A stretch of DNA of 64,000 bases. Source: Bacillota bacterium. Lineage in GTDB: Bacteria; Bacillota; Clostridia; Christensenellales; UMGS416. Where the stretch lies: the NCBI GenBank assembly GCA_023435705.1, contig JAEYRH010000016.1, positions 558,001-622,000 of the forward strand, in the 5' to 3' direction. The notes beneath the pieces were generated by a model. The model was not told the origin of the DNA. It worked only from the letters and a program-made list of their open reading frames with translations, and ran no database searches. Position 1 is the first letter of the stretch, and each line of letters opens with the position of its first letter. Below, one piece after another: positions 7,577 to 17,458 of this stretch. Position numbers and translations under genes: made by a program.

Positions 7577-8863
7577 TTAAACGGCGTTTTCAGGCCCACC
7601 AGTGCCTTCATCGCCACCCCCTTGCGACTGTTCGTCGTTGTTATCATCCGGAACTCCATTGTCTGTCTGATTGGTTCCGCCTGCCTTCGAGTAAACCGGC
7701 CCCTTGGACCCAGTGACATGCAGCACACCCGATGTATATCCTTGTTTCCGAAGTTCGGGTATTGAGCCGGCGACCCATTTGGCTTTCATATCCAGGTCTG
7801 CGGCATTGCCCATTTCGATCTGCAGCCCTTCGGCAGTCAGCATCTTCAATTCGTCAGTATTCGCCAGGTTGATTTCGCTGACCAACTGCAGCGCTCCCTG
7901 GGAAGCCAGCGCAGTCAACAGTTTTTCCATAACCTCCATTTTGGTTGCGTCAACCCCGTTGATCGGAGAGCCCTTTTGGGCTGGCTCAATGTCAATACCA
8001 GTGATGAGCGGATACTGGCCTGCCGGCAACGAGTCGCGCACATCCAGCGCAAAACCCCGTTCGTCGATGATCGCATACCCATCCAGCCACGTCACGGCAG
8101 CATGAGGTTTGCGTTGGCGGATCTCAATTTTTATTTTGTCCGGGAAAATCCTCGATATGCCAAGAACTTCCACCAGCGGGTCTGATTCCAGATTCTTTCG
8201 GGCTTGTGTGAGGCTCGTCTTAAAGATATTTTCACCCTTGGCAAGACCGGATAAGGCAATCACGCTGTCCGGCGTGACCGTATCGGCTCCCTTTACCTCA
8301 ATTTCCTGGATCTCAAACACCTTCAGGCCAATCACCACAGTGAGAGCCAACAACGCCAGCAGCACCAACAGCGCTTTCAGACCAGAAGGATTTTGCTGTT
8401 GAGAGCGTTTGGGAGAAGGCTTGGGCTCGCCGGATCGCTTCTCGGGCTCCCTGTGGTCCGGCTCTCTGGAGGCGTTCCTGTGCTCGCGGGTGGGTCTTGA
8501 TTCAACTGGTGCTTCCCGTTGGGCTTCCGCACGCCGGGGAGCAACCCTCCGTTCTTCCTGCCCACCACGGCGAGATTGCTCCTTCTGCCAGCTGGGCTTG
8601 CCACCCTCTGCAAAGGGGCTGTCCTTTTCCCAAAATGGCCGATCGTCTTCCATTTGCTCAGGTAATATACGGAGCTCATCCTGTCGGACCCGCCCTCCAC
8701 CTGGTGCGCGTCGGGTTTCATGGCGGCTTTCCACAACCTGATCAGCGGGATGGCGCGCCGAAGAGGCCCTGCGTTCGCGGGCCCTCTTCAATTCATCCAT
8801 TTCTTCCACTCTGGAGCTTCTCCGGCTGGCCGCTCCTGCGGCGCCTCGTTCCATCTTCAGCAT
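7577..8863 (-). CDS. ftsQ: Cell division protein FtsQ/DivIB with a long charged N-terminal tail
   Basis: The protein has 428 residues. The first 170 or so are hydrophilic, very rich in Arg, Glu, Pro and Ser, and probably disordered in the cytoplasm. A single transmembrane helix (LLVLLALLALTVVIGL) follows, then a POTRA domain beginning IQEIEVKGADTV and an extracytoplasmic beta domain. A short Gln/Asn/Gly-rich tail ends the protein. FtsQ/DivIB links FtsL and other divisome proteins outside the membrane. The tail is much longer than in most homologues. The ATG at 8863 was chosen because GAGGT lies five to six bases upstream; the frame is open for 12 more codons. Confidence 0.9.
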   Translation of the reverse strand: MLKMERGAAGAASRRSSRVEEMDELKRARERRASSARHPADQVVESRHETRRAPGGGRVRQDELRILPEQMEDDRPFWEKDSPFAEGGKPSWQKEQSRRGGQEERRVAPRRAEAQREAPVESRPTREHRNASREPDHREPEKRSGEPKPSPKRSQQQNPSGLKALLVLLALLALTVVIGLKVFEIQEIEVKGADTVTPDSVIALSGLAKGENIFKTSLTQARKNLESDPLVEVLGISRIFPDKIKIEIRQRKPHAAVTWLDGYAIIDERGFALDVRDSLPAGQYPLITGIDIEPAQKGSPINGVDATKMEVMEKLLTALASQGALQLVSEINLANTDELKMLTAEGLQIEMGNAADLDMKAKWVAGSIPELRKQGYTSGVLHVTGSKGPVYSKAGGTNQTDNGVPDDNNDEQSQGGGDEGTGGPENAV

Positions 8864-8902
8864 GCTGCACCTCGTGTGTCTTGGGCCGTCCTGGCCCATT
8901 TT

Positions 8903-10156
8903 TCAAATCCGTTCGATGTCTGCGCCGAGTTGCGCAAGATCTTTTTCCAGGGCTTCATAGCCCCTGTCTATGTAATGAATGTCATCCACCCTTGTGGCGC
9001 CTTCCGCCGCCAGGCCGGCCAGCACCAGCGCGGCACCCCCGCGCAGGTCTCCGGCAGCCACCGCGGCCCCGGTAAGCCTTTCCACGCCATGGATGATTGC
9101 CATACGGTCACGGATTGTTACATTGGCCCCCATCCGGATCAGCTCCGCCGCATGGCGGAACCGGCTTTCGAACACATTTTCCACAATCATCGTGGTGCCC
9201 TGGGCGATCGTGGAGAGAGCGAAGAATTGCGCCTGCATGTCGGTTGGGAAACCCGGATAAGGCAGCGTCTCAATCAAGCGCACCGCTTTGGGCTTGCCAT
9301 CGCTTCTCACAATGGCGCGTTTGATATCGGTTATGATTTCGCAACCGGCTTCCCTAAGCTTGCCAATCACCTGCTGGTTACAGTCCATCGGGATGTCTTT
9401 GAGCTCCACCTCGCCACCAGCGATCGCCACCGCCGTCATATAGGTACCGGCCACAATCCTGTCTGAGGGGATCTGGAATTCAGCTCCATGGAGTCTTTTC
9501 ACGCCCTCAATCTCTATGATACTGCTCCCCGCTCCACGCACCATGCCGCCCATTGCGTTGATGAAATCCTGAAGGTATTCAATCTCCGGCTCCATCGCCG
9601 CGTTATGTATGACAGTCCGCCCCTCGGCTTTCACCGCCGCCATCATCACGTTTTCGGTGGCGCCCACGCTGGGGTAGTCGAGGTTGATGACCGCGCCCTT
9701 CAGCTTCGAAGGTTTGCAGATGATGTATCCATGAGTCTCCTCAATGCCGGCGTTCAGCACACGGAGACCTTTCAGGTGTAGGTCGATAGGCCTCAGGCCG
9801 ATCTCACAGCCGCCGGGATAAGTAAACAGTGCCCGTCCGAAACGGCCCAGCATGGGCCCAAGCAGGAAAATTGAGGATCGAAGCTCTCTGGACAGATGTT
9901 CCGGCATCTCCCACAGCGACGCGCCGCTGGTGTTCAATGTGACAGTGCCGTCGGAAAACTTCGCCTCACAGCCCAGGTGCCGCAGAATCTCCAGCATGTT
10001 TTGCACATCGCTCAGCCTGGGGCAGTTGCCAAGGAGAATCTCGCCATCGGTCAATAAGGATGCCGCGAGTATTGGAAGCACCGCATTTTTGCTGCCACCT
10101 ATCCTGACGCTGCCCGAAAGCCGCCTGCCGCCCTTCACAAGAAAGCTGCCTGACAT
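8903..10156 (-). CDS. murA: UDP-N-acetylglucosamine 1-carboxyvinyltransferase
   Basis: This 417-residue enzyme transfers enolpyruvate from PEP to UDP-GlcNAc, the first committed step of peptidoglycan synthesis. The substrate lysine lies in the N-terminal GGSKNAVLP motif, and the catalytic, fosfomycin-reactive cysteine is Cys117 in the loop TYPGGCEIGLRP. The start ATG has AGGAGG upstream. Its place between ftsW and ftsQ is unusual: murG, murC and murB would be expected here. Whether a second murA exists elsewhere, as in many Firmicutes, cannot be seen from this window. Confidence 0.96.
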   Translation of the reverse strand: MSGSFLVKGGRRLSGSVRIGGSKNAVLPILAASLLTDGEILLGNCPRLSDVQNMLEILRHLGCEAKFSDGTVTLNTSGASLWEMPEHLSRELRSSIFLLGPMLGRFGRALFTYPGGCEIGLRPIDLHLKGLRVLNAGIEETHGYIICKPSKLKGAVINLDYPSVGATENVMMAAVKAEGRTVIHNAAMEPEIEYLQDFINAMGGMVRGAGSSIIEIEGVKRLHGAEFQIPSDRIVAGTYMTAVAIAGGEVELKDIPMDCNQQVIGKLREAGCEIITDIKRAIVRSDGKPKAVRLIETLPYPGFPTDMQAQFFALSTIAQGTTMIVENVFESRFRHAAELIRMGANVTIRDRMAIIHGVERLTGAAVAAGDLRGGAALVLAGLAAEGATRVDDIHYIDRGYEALEKDLAQLGADIERI

Positions 10157-10218
10157 GGCGTACCTCCTGCGCTATAGAGTCAATACCATAGTATGCAGGA
10201 GCGTCCGTTTCGTTCGGA

Positions 10219-11331
10219 CTACGTCTTCACTTGATGCCGCGACACATTGAGCAGGATACCCACCGCCGTCATAAACACAACCAGTGACGTGTTACCGGCG
10301 CTGATAAACGGCAGCGGCACGCCGGTGGGCGGCATTGAGGACGTGACAACCAACACGTTGATCAAAAACTGGATGCCGACCAGTGCGGTTATACCCACGC
10401 CTAGCAGCATGCCGAACTCGTCAGGTGCCTTTGCCGATACCAGCATCCCCCGCCACACCAGGATCCAAAAAGCCGCCATCAGCAGCATCAGGCCAATAAA
10501 GCCGAATTCCTCGCCGATGATGGACAGGATGAAGTCAGACTCGGCATATGGTAGGAATAAAAGTTTCTGGCGGCTGTTGCCCAACCCCACGCCGAACAAA
10601 CCGCCGGCACCCAGGCCGTAGAGAGACTGCACAAGTTGGTAACCGTCGCCCCTGGCGTCCTTCCAAGGGTCCAGGAAAATTGTGAGGCGCTTCATACGGT
10701 AGGCCTCGGTTACGGAGAAAAGCACACCGAACCCTACCGCGCCGCCCAACATCAGCGCGAAGGGCCGCCAGTCCACGCCGGCCACCAGCAGCAGCACCAG
10801 CGCGATCATCAATGTGCTGGCCGCCATCGACAGGTTCTTTCCAATGAGTATCAAGCCGGTAATCACACCGGTGGCCACCAGCGGCCACAATAAGCCTTTC
10901 AGAAAACGCTTGATGTTTTTGCTGCGCAGATCCTCACCGTGTTTGGAAACCCACCAGGCGATGAAAACGATCAGCGAGAACCGGCCGATCTCCGACGGCT
11001 GAAACTGCACGCCGCCGATCGTCAGAAAACGGTTAACGTTGTTTTTTGAATCGACGAACAGCACGACTACCAGCAGCAGTACGCTCACGCCCATCAGAAA
11101 AAACGGCACGAGAGGCCTGTTATAAACCTTATATGGCACATAGCAGGCGATCAACAGCGCCAGGATGCCGATGCCGGCGCCCAATAGCTGCTTGGTGAGG
11201 AAGTAAATGCCCTCGCCGCCCTTTGATTGCGACAGATAAAAGCTCGCAGAAAACACCATCACCAACCCGAACAACGTCAGGATGATTGTGATGCCCAGTA
11301 TTAAATAATCCAAGGGGTGTTTCTGCTTCAA
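10219..11331 (-). CDS. ftsW: SEDS-family peptidoglycan glycosyltransferase FtsW
   Basis: A 370-residue polytopic membrane protein with about ten hydrophobic helices. The family polymerises lipid II at the septum together with a class B penicillin-binding protein, here most likely SpoVD or another PBP not in the window. FtsW/RodA/SpoVE signatures are present, for example the C-terminal LPFISAGNTSLVVFM. The start codon is TTG at 11331, directly after the murD stop codon; no better in-frame ATG exists before the first helix. It could be named SpoVE, since FtsW and SpoVE are not separable by sequence alone, but its cluster position favours FtsW. Confidence 0.9.
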   Translation of the reverse strand: MKQKHPLDYLILGITIILTLFGLVMVFSASFYLSQSKGGEGIYFLTKQLLGAGIGILALLIACYVPYKVYNRPLVPFFLMGVSVLLLVVVLFVDSKNNVNRFLTIGGVQFQPSEIGRFSLIVFIAWWVSKHGEDLRSKNIKRFLKGLLWPLVATGVITGLILIGKNLSMAASTLMIALVLLLVAGVDWRPFALMLGGAVGFGVLFSVTEAYRMKRLTIFLDPWKDARGDGYQLVQSLYGLGAGGLFGVGLGNSRQKLLFLPYAESDFILSIIGEEFGFIGLMLLMAAFWILVWRGMLVSAKAPDEFGMLLGVGITALVGIQFLINVLVVTSSMPPTGVPLPFISAGNTSLVVFMTAVGILLNVSRHQVKT

Positions 11332-12744
11332 TTACCTGCGCCCCGCTTCCGCCGCGATTTCCATTGCGATTTTCTTAAAGGCCCTGCCCCGCTCCTCAAA
11401 GTCTTTGAACATATCAAAGCTGGCGCAGGCAGGAGACAACAGTACATTATATCCGGGCCGGGCCATTGTATATGCCTTATATACGGCGTCATCCAGCGTG
11501 TCCGCACGCTCCACCGGTGCAAAGCCCTGCTTCCTTGCCTCTTCCTCCAGCTTTCTAGCCGTTTGCCCGAGCACCACCATGCCGGCAATGCGGCTCCCGG
11601 CAAAGGAGGCTATAAACTCGTCAAACTCAGAGTGCTTGTCATATCCACCGGCAATGATAATCGTAGGAAGCGCCATCGCCTGCACGGCCACGATGGAGGC
11701 GTCGGCGTTGGTGCCCTTGCTGTCATTGATGAATCGGATTCCCTGAGCTTCGGTAACAAACTCAAGACGGTGCTCCACACCTTCAAAGGCAGCCAGGCTA
11801 TGGCGCACGATCATCGGGCTCACGCCCATGGAGAGTGCGCAAGCCGACGCAGCCAGGGCATTCTCCAGGTTGTGGTCTCCGGGAATGCGCACTTCCTCCG
11901 TGCGGCCCATCACGATTTCCTGCCCCTCCAAATCCCGCCAGACAATGCGGCCATCGCGGATGAAGCAACCAGCAGGCACCTCTTCCTTGCGGCTGAACCA
12001 CATGAGCTTGCATTTCACCCGCTCCGCCAGCGCCCGCGTGGGCAGGTTGTCCCAATTGAGGATCACCACATCGTTATCCCGCTGGTTTTCAAACACGCGG
12101 GATTTCATATCGGTGTAGCACTCCATGGTGTGGTGGCGGTTCAGATGATCAGGTGTGATATTGAGGATTGCAGAGACCTTTGGCCGGAACGTATGAATGC
12201 TTTCCAGCTGGAAGGAGCTGACTTCTGCGACCACCATGTCTTCCGGCGCGATGTCCAGCGCGTGGCCGGAGAGTGGGTCGCCAATGTTGCCCACCACATG
12301 GGTGTTGTAGCCTGCACGCTTGAACATAAGGCCGGTGAGCGCCGTTGTGGTCGTCTTGCCGTTGGTGCCAGTGATGGCCACCACAGGCGCCTTGGTGAAC
12401 ATATAACCTAACTCAAGCTCACCAATCACCGGCTTGCCCAGCTCCTGGGCCATGACAATAAACGGCGAATCAATCGGCACGCCGGGGCTGATGAAAACAG
12501 CCTCGACATCACGCACAAATTGCTCTGCAGGACGCCCCAGCTCCAGCCGCACCCCTGGAAGACCTGAGAGCTCCTCCACCACATCAGCCAGATCCTCGTC
12601 TGACTTGGTATCATTGGCGATCACGAGGCAATTCCTGCGGGAAAGCAGCTTGACTGCGGCCAGGCCACTGCGCGCCATGCCCACCACCAAAACCCTGCTG
12701 CCAGCAAAGCACATGGGATCCCCCACCTTTCCAATCCGCTCCAT
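11332..12744 (-). CDS. murD: UDP-N-acetylmuramoyl-L-alanine--D-glutamate ligase
   Basis: The protein (470 residues) is a cytosolic Mur ligase that adds D-glutamate to UDP-MurNAc-L-Ala. It has an N-terminal Rossmann-like domain (VLVVGMARSGLAAV), the ATP-binding loop AITGTNGKTTT and the central NITPDHLNRH motif with the metal-binding His. The start overlaps the mraY stop: TGA and ATG share one base. A GTG codon directly before the ATG is an equally possible start. The overlap points to translational coupling with mraY. Confidence 0.95.
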   Translation of the reverse strand: MERIGKVGDPMCFAGSRVLVVGMARSGLAAVKLLSRRNCLVIANDTKSDEDLADVVEELSGLPGVRLELGRPAEQFVRDVEAVFISPGVPIDSPFIVMAQELGKPVIGELELGYMFTKAPVVAITGTNGKTTTTALTGLMFKRAGYNTHVVGNIGDPLSGHALDIAPEDMVVAEVSSFQLESIHTFRPKVSAILNITPDHLNRHHTMECYTDMKSRVFENQRDNDVVILNWDNLPTRALAERVKCKLMWFSRKEEVPAGCFIRDGRIVWRDLEGQEIVMGRTEEVRIPGDHNLENALAASACALSMGVSPMIVRHSLAAFEGVEHRLEFVTEAQGIRFINDSKGTNADASIVAVQAMALPTIIIAGGYDKHSEFDEFIASFAGSRIAGMVVLGQTARKLEEEARKQGFAPVERADTLDDAVYKAYTMARPGYNVLLSPACASFDMFKDFEERGRAFKKIAMEIAAEAGRR

Positions 12745-13730
12745 CACCGCAATGCCACCAAGCCGATCAGGCAGAGCACCGCCGTAATGATCATATACAT
12801 GGAAACGATCTTGGTCTCCGGATACCCCAGCATCTCAAAGTGATGGTGCAGAGGAGCCATCTTAAACACCCGCTTTTTGCGGGTTTTGTAGGAAACGATC
12901 TGGATAATGTCTGAGACTGTGGACGCCATATACATTGCGGCCATCACAGGCAGCCACAGAGGTGTGCGGGTCACAATGGCCAGCCATGCAACAGCCGCAC
13001 CCAGTGCAAGGGAGCCGGTGTCGCCCATAAAGATACGGGCAGGGAAGACATTAAACCGCAAAAATCCCAGGCAGGCACCGGCCAGCGCCCCCGCAATGGT
13101 AAGGTAATTACCCACATTGAGCATACGCTCACCAACATTGTCGGTGCTAAGATAAAGAATCAGAATTGTCATGGCAGAGAAAAACACAAGGCCAACACCG
13201 GACGCCAGGCCATCCAGGCCGTCGGTGAGGTTGGTGCTGTTCATTGCCGCAACAATCACAAACGCAGTGAAGGGGATATAGAACCAGCCCAGATCCCATT
13301 GGGCCGTTGTGAAGGGCAGGCGGATCGAGGTGCCGATATGAACCGACGCGTACCATGCCGCCGCCAGCGCTACAACTGTTTGAAGCAGGAATTTCTGCCA
13401 CTCCCTGAGACCCATGTTGCGCTTCATCACGTGCTTGGTGAAATCATCAATGAAGCCTATCACCGCACCGGCCAGGATCAGTACAAGGCCCACGATGGCG
13501 CTGGGCTCCCAGCGGCGGATTAAGATCAGGCAGGTCGCAGCCAAGGCCACAAGCATGATAACACCACCCATTTGGGGCGTGCCGCTCTTCTTTGCATGCC
13601 ATGCCGGGCCTTCTTCACGGATGATCTGGCCAAATTTCAGTTTCTGCATGAGCGGAATCACAGCCGGACCCACCGCAAGGCAAGCCAGGAAGGAGACAAG
13701 CACTGGAAGGAGAATGTCCTGCAAAATCAT
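12744..13730 (-). CDS. mraY: Phospho-N-acetylmuramoyl-pentapeptide transferase
   Basis: A 328-residue integral membrane enzyme with about ten helices. It transfers phospho-MurNAc-pentapeptide to undecaprenyl phosphate to make lipid I. The catalytic aspartates are visible in GFIDDFTKH and in NSTNLTDGLDGLASG, and the HHHFE motif is present in the C-terminal cytoplasmic loop. It directly follows murE, whereas murF usually lies between these two genes. Confidence 0.96.
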   Translation of the reverse strand: MILQDILLPVLVSFLACLAVGPAVIPLMQKLKFGQIIREEGPAWHAKKSGTPQMGGVIMLVALAATCLILIRRWEPSAIVGLVLILAGAVIGFIDDFTKHVMKRNMGLREWQKFLLQTVVALAAAWYASVHIGTSIRLPFTTAQWDLGWFYIPFTAFVIVAAMNSTNLTDGLDGLASGVGLVFFSAMTILILYLSTDNVGERMLNVGNYLTIAGALAGACLGFLRFNVFPARIFMGDTGSLALGAAVAWLAIVTRTPLWLPVMAAMYMASTVSDIIQIVSYKTRKKRVFKMAPLHHHFEMLGYPETKIVSMYMIITAVLCLIGLVALR

Positions 13731-13777
13731 TAGGTAGCGTCCTTTCGCGGGATCTTATGTATCGATTTCAGTGTGTG

Positions 13778-15223
13778 TCACAGTTTTGAAAGCCATTCCC
13801 TCGCGATCTCGCGATCGTCAAAGTGGCGCTTGACACCCATCACATCCTGATAGGTTTCATGGCCCTTACCGGCGATGATCACAACATCTCCGGGTCTCGC
13901 CTCTACAATGGCGAGGCCAATGGCTGCATGACGGTCGGCGTTGCGCACCCAGGGTTTCCCGCACCCCTGCAGACCGGGTTCAATCATGTCTATGATCGAT
14001 TCGGGTTCTTCTGTGCGGGGGTTGTCGCTTGTCAGCACAATATAGTCGGCCAGCTCACCAGCCAAGCGGCCCATAATGGGCCGCTTTGTCCGATCACGGT
14101 CACCGCCGCAGCCAAACACAATCATGACCCGGTTCTGCGCAAACACCCTTGCAGCCTTCAGCACATTCTCTATGCTGTCCGGTGTGTGGGCATAATCCAC
14201 GATCACGGTGAAGCCCCTGCCGGTCTCCACACGCTCCATGCGGCCATTCATTGTCTCAACCCGCTCGAGGCCAGCCTTCACCGCTTCCTTGGATACGCCC
14301 AACAGCAGAGCTGCCCCGGCTGCGCCCATGGCGTTATAGATATTGAAGTGGCCGGAAAGTTTCAGCGTCAACGGCATGCTCCAACCCTGGTAATTCATCC
14401 TGAAACCACACCCGTCTGGCCGCACATCGGTTTCGGTGGCGCATAACCCTGCGTTTTCACCGGCGCCATAAGTCAGCACCTGCCCATGGAACCCCTCTAC
14501 CATCGCTGCCCACGCCCGGTCATCAGCGTTCATCACTGCCCGGCGGGCATAACCATCGGTAAACAGCAGCTTCTTTGCGGCGCTGTAGTTTTCCATCGTC
14601 TTAAAATCATCCAGATGGTCTTGTGTGAGGTTGGTAAAGATCGCTGCATCAAACATTACACCAGCCATTTTGCGCAGCGCCAGCGCGTGGGCTGACACCT
14701 CCATCACGACACGGTTGCAGCCAGCCTCCACCATCTGCCTCAACGTGGCATGAAAATCCATCGGATCCGGTGTAGTCAATGCCTGCGGCAGCACCTCATC
14801 GCCGATCATTGTGGCAATGGTGCCCATCAGCCCCACCTTTTCGCCGTTTTGCTCGAAGATGGACTTAAGCAGATAGGTAGTCGTGGTTTTCCCATTGGTG
14901 CCGGTCACTCCCACGATGCTTAATTGATCCGCAGGGTTACCATGAAAGGCAGCACAGAGACGGGCCAGCGCCTCACGGCTGTCTGCCACACGAACCTGCG
15001 GCACATACAGCCCGTCAATGAAGCGCTCCACGACGAGCGCAGCCGCACCCATATCCACAGCCTGGCTGGCATAGGTATGGCCATCAGCTTTTGCGCCGGG
15101 GATACACACGAAAAGGGCTCCCGAAGCCACTTTTCTGGAATCGATAACGATGTCAGAAATATCCAGCTCGAGGGGTCCTCTGCCCTCATAAGAGAGACCT
15201 GCCAGCATCCGTGCCAGTTTCAT
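13778..15223 (-). CDS. murE: UDP-MurNAc-tripeptide synthetase, meso-diaminopimelate type
   Basis: The enzyme has 481 residues and the three Mur ligase domains, with the ATP loop VTGTNGKTTTTYL and a C-terminal amino-acid-binding domain. The DNPRTEEP motif carries the arginine that in this family selects meso-diaminopimelate; L-lysine enzymes have a different residue there. So the wall is predicted to be of the meso-A2pm type. The ATG at 15223 follows GGAGG by eight bases; the open frame continues 34 codons upstream into the end of spoVD without a site. Cytosolic, third step of stem-peptide assembly. Confidence 0.96.
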   Translation of the reverse strand: MKLARMLAGLSYEGRGPLELDISDIVIDSRKVASGALFVCIPGAKADGHTYASQAVDMGAAALVVERFIDGLYVPQVRVADSREALARLCAAFHGNPADQLSIVGVTGTNGKTTTTYLLKSIFEQNGEKVGLMGTIATMIGDEVLPQALTTPDPMDFHATLRQMVEAGCNRVVMEVSAHALALRKMAGVMFDAAIFTNLTQDHLDDFKTMENYSAAKKLLFTDGYARRAVMNADDRAWAAMVEGFHGQVLTYGAGENAGLCATETDVRPDGCGFRMNYQGWSMPLTLKLSGHFNIYNAMGAAGAALLLGVSKEAVKAGLERVETMNGRMERVETGRGFTVIVDYAHTPDSIENVLKAARVFAQNRVMIVFGCGGDRDRTKRPIMGRLAGELADYIVLTSDNPRTEEPESIIDMIEPGLQGCGKPWVRNADRHAAIGLAIVEARPGDVVIIAGKGHETYQDVMGVKRHFDDREIAREWLSKL

Positions 15224-15245
15224 CGCTAGTGCCTCCTGCTCAGTG

Positions 15246-17432
15246 TCAATCCTCCGGTGTGTTGCCTCCGCTGCCAGTTGAATCTGCATTCGGCGGATAC
15301 GCAAACTCCACTTCCACAATTTCACCGCTATATATGGTGGTGCCAGGCGCGGGGTCCTGCCGGACCACCATGCCGCCGATCCCCAGCGCTTTCAGCTGCA
15401 AGCCCAACGACTCCAGGATGGTGTTTACTTCTATGGCTGTTTTGTTGCTCAAATCCGGCATCGCCCGTTGGTTATCCGCGTTGCCATCGTCTTCCTGCTT
15501 GAGATAAATCATCACAGTGGACCCTTTGCCTGCCATAAAGCCCGGTTTGGGCATCTGGTCGGCAACTACACCGCCGTAACCCTCCACAAAATACTTAAAG
15601 CCCTTGGAGTTCAATTCGCTGGCCGCCTGCTCCAGCTCCATGCCGTTCAAGTCCGGCACCTCCACCTGTTCAGCGGATTCGGACGACTCCTGCACTGTGG
15701 TCGGCACGTCGCCGTATTTCAGGCAATCCTCCAAGATGGACTTGACATAGGGGGCCGCCACGATGCTGCCGAAATCCACGGCCACATTGGGCTCGTCCAC
15801 GATCACAAGCACGATATACCGGGGCTTATCCACCGGCGCGAATGCGATGAACGAAGCCACGTGCTTGTTCTGAAGAATGCGGCCATCAGGGCCGTATTTC
15901 TGGGCGGTGCCGGTCTTGCCGCCCACCTCGTAGCCAGCGATGCGGGCGTTTTTGCCGCTGCCCTTTTCCACCACAGCCTTCAGGATGTCGCGCACGAGCG
16001 CAGACGTATCCGGCTTGATCACCTGGTTTAGTTTCTCCGGCTCATTGCGTAATACAACATTGCCCTCCTGCGTGGTCACTTCTTCCACGATATAGGGCTG
16101 CATGAGCGATCCGCCATTGATGGCGGCGGATGACGCTGCGATGAGCTGCAAGGGAGTCAAGGCGATGGATTGACCAAAGCCGATGCGGGCAAGGTCAATG
16201 TCGCGCACATATTTGGGAGAGGTCACGATGCCGGTGCCTTCGCCGTTCAGATCGATGCCGGTGGGCTTGCCCAGACCGAAGGCGTAGAGGTATTCGTAGA
16301 ATCGATCGCGGCCCAGCTTCAGTGCGATGTCCATGAACACAGGGTTACAGCTGTTCTGTACGCCTTCATACAGCGTCTCCGAGCCGTGCCCGCCAGCCCG
16401 CCAGCACTTGATCTTCTGACCTTCCACCAGCCTGTATCCGGGGCAGAAAAATGTCGAATTCTCATTTATAACACCGGCATCCAGCCCCGAAGCCAGCGTC
16501 AGGATCTTGAATGTGGAACCCGGTTCCAGTGCGTCCGCCACGGCGGTGTTGCGCATCGCAGCCTGCAACAGCGCCATATTGTCGCGGGGCGGGTTGTTGT
16601 TGTCAAAGTCCGGTTTATTTACTATTGCCAGGATTTTGCCCGTGTTTGGCTCCATAACAATGCATGTGACCTTCTTGGCGTTCTGCTCCTTCAGGCACTT
16701 TGCCATGTCACGCTCTGCAAAGCTCTGGATCACAGAGTCGATGGTCAGCTTCACGTTGTTGCCGTCCACCGGCGGGATATACTGCTCCACGCTGTCCGGG
16801 ATGGTCAGGCCATCACGGTCGGTCTCGCTGACAATCTTGCCCGATGTGCCTGCCAGGTATTTGTTATAGCGGGATTCGACACCTTCAAGGCCCTCGCCAT
16901 CCACAGAGGTGAACCCGAGCACCTGGGTGAGAAAGCTGCCCTCCGGGTAATACCGCTTCATGTCTTCGCTTAAATAAACGCCGGGGAGCTTCAGCTCCCT
17001 CAGCCGGGTTGCCTGCTCCCTGGTGATCTGCCGTTTGATCAGGATTTCAGATTTCGTGGTGTCTTTTACCTTGCGTTCCACCGTTTCGCGGGCCATGCCC
17101 AACTCGTTGACCAGGTTTGTGACCACATTCTCAAGTGAGCCGCCGCTTTTTGCCTCTGCCGCTGCCACCTGTTTGGGATTGACCACAACCATCTCAGAGC
17201 TTGCAGATTGCGCGAGCAGCTTGCCGTTTACATCCAGAATACTACCGCGTTGTGGCGAAACAGGCCTCTCCCTTGTCCACTGATCAGAAGCTTTTTCCTT
17301 CAGCCAATCCGCCTTGTAAACCTGCCAATATCCGACACGGAAGACAAGAGTGGCACACAACACCACCGTAAACCCAAGCACGATGGCGTTGATTCTTTTT
17401 CTGCTGCTGACCTTTGGCAGCGACACCTGCAT
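15246..17432 (-). CDS. spoVD: Class B penicillin-binding protein with two PASTA domains (SpoVD type)
   Basis: This 728-residue transpeptidase has an N-terminal anchor helix (about 14-36), a dimerisation domain with the RGSILDVNG motif, and a transpeptidase domain. The catalytic motifs are STFK (Ser306, Lys309), SCN (361-363) and KTG (506-508). Two PASTA domains (about 590-655 and 660-725) close the protein. In Firmicutes, PBPs of this layout at this place are SpoVD, needed for spore cortex, or its division paralogue Pbp2B/FtsI. As the only class B PBP in the cluster it may serve division, sporulation or both. AAGGAGG lies immediately upstream of the ATG. Confidence 0.92.
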   Translation of the reverse strand: MQVSLPKVSSRKRINAIVLGFTVVLCATLVFRVGYWQVYKADWLKEKASDQWTRERPVSPQRGSILDVNGKLLAQSASSEMVVVNPKQVAAAEAKSGGSLENVVTNLVNELGMARETVERKVKDTTKSEILIKRQITREQATRLRELKLPGVYLSEDMKRYYPEGSFLTQVLGFTSVDGEGLEGVESRYNKYLAGTSGKIVSETDRDGLTIPDSVEQYIPPVDGNNVKLTIDSVIQSFAERDMAKCLKEQNAKKVTCIVMEPNTGKILAIVNKPDFDNNNPPRDNMALLQAAMRNTAVADALEPGSTFKILTLASGLDAGVINENSTFFCPGYRLVEGQKIKCWRAGGHGSETLYEGVQNSCNPVFMDIALKLGRDRFYEYLYAFGLGKPTGIDLNGEGTGIVTSPKYVRDIDLARIGFGQSIALTPLQLIAASSAAINGGSLMQPYIVEEVTTQEGNVVLRNEPEKLNQVIKPDTSALVRDILKAVVEKGSGKNARIAGYEVGGKTGTAQKYGPDGRILQNKHVASFIAFAPVDKPRYIVLVIVDEPNVAVDFGSIVAAPYVKSILEDCLKYGDVPTTVQESSESAEQVEVPDLNGMELEQAASELNSKGFKYFVEGYGGVVADQMPKPGFMAGKGSTVMIYLKQEDDGNADNQRAMPDLSNKTAIEVNTILESLGLQLKALGIGGMVVRQDPAPGTTIYSGEIVEVEFAYPPNADSTGSGGNTPED

Positions 17433-17458
17433 ATGCCTCCTTCAGTGCCCCCTGGGAA

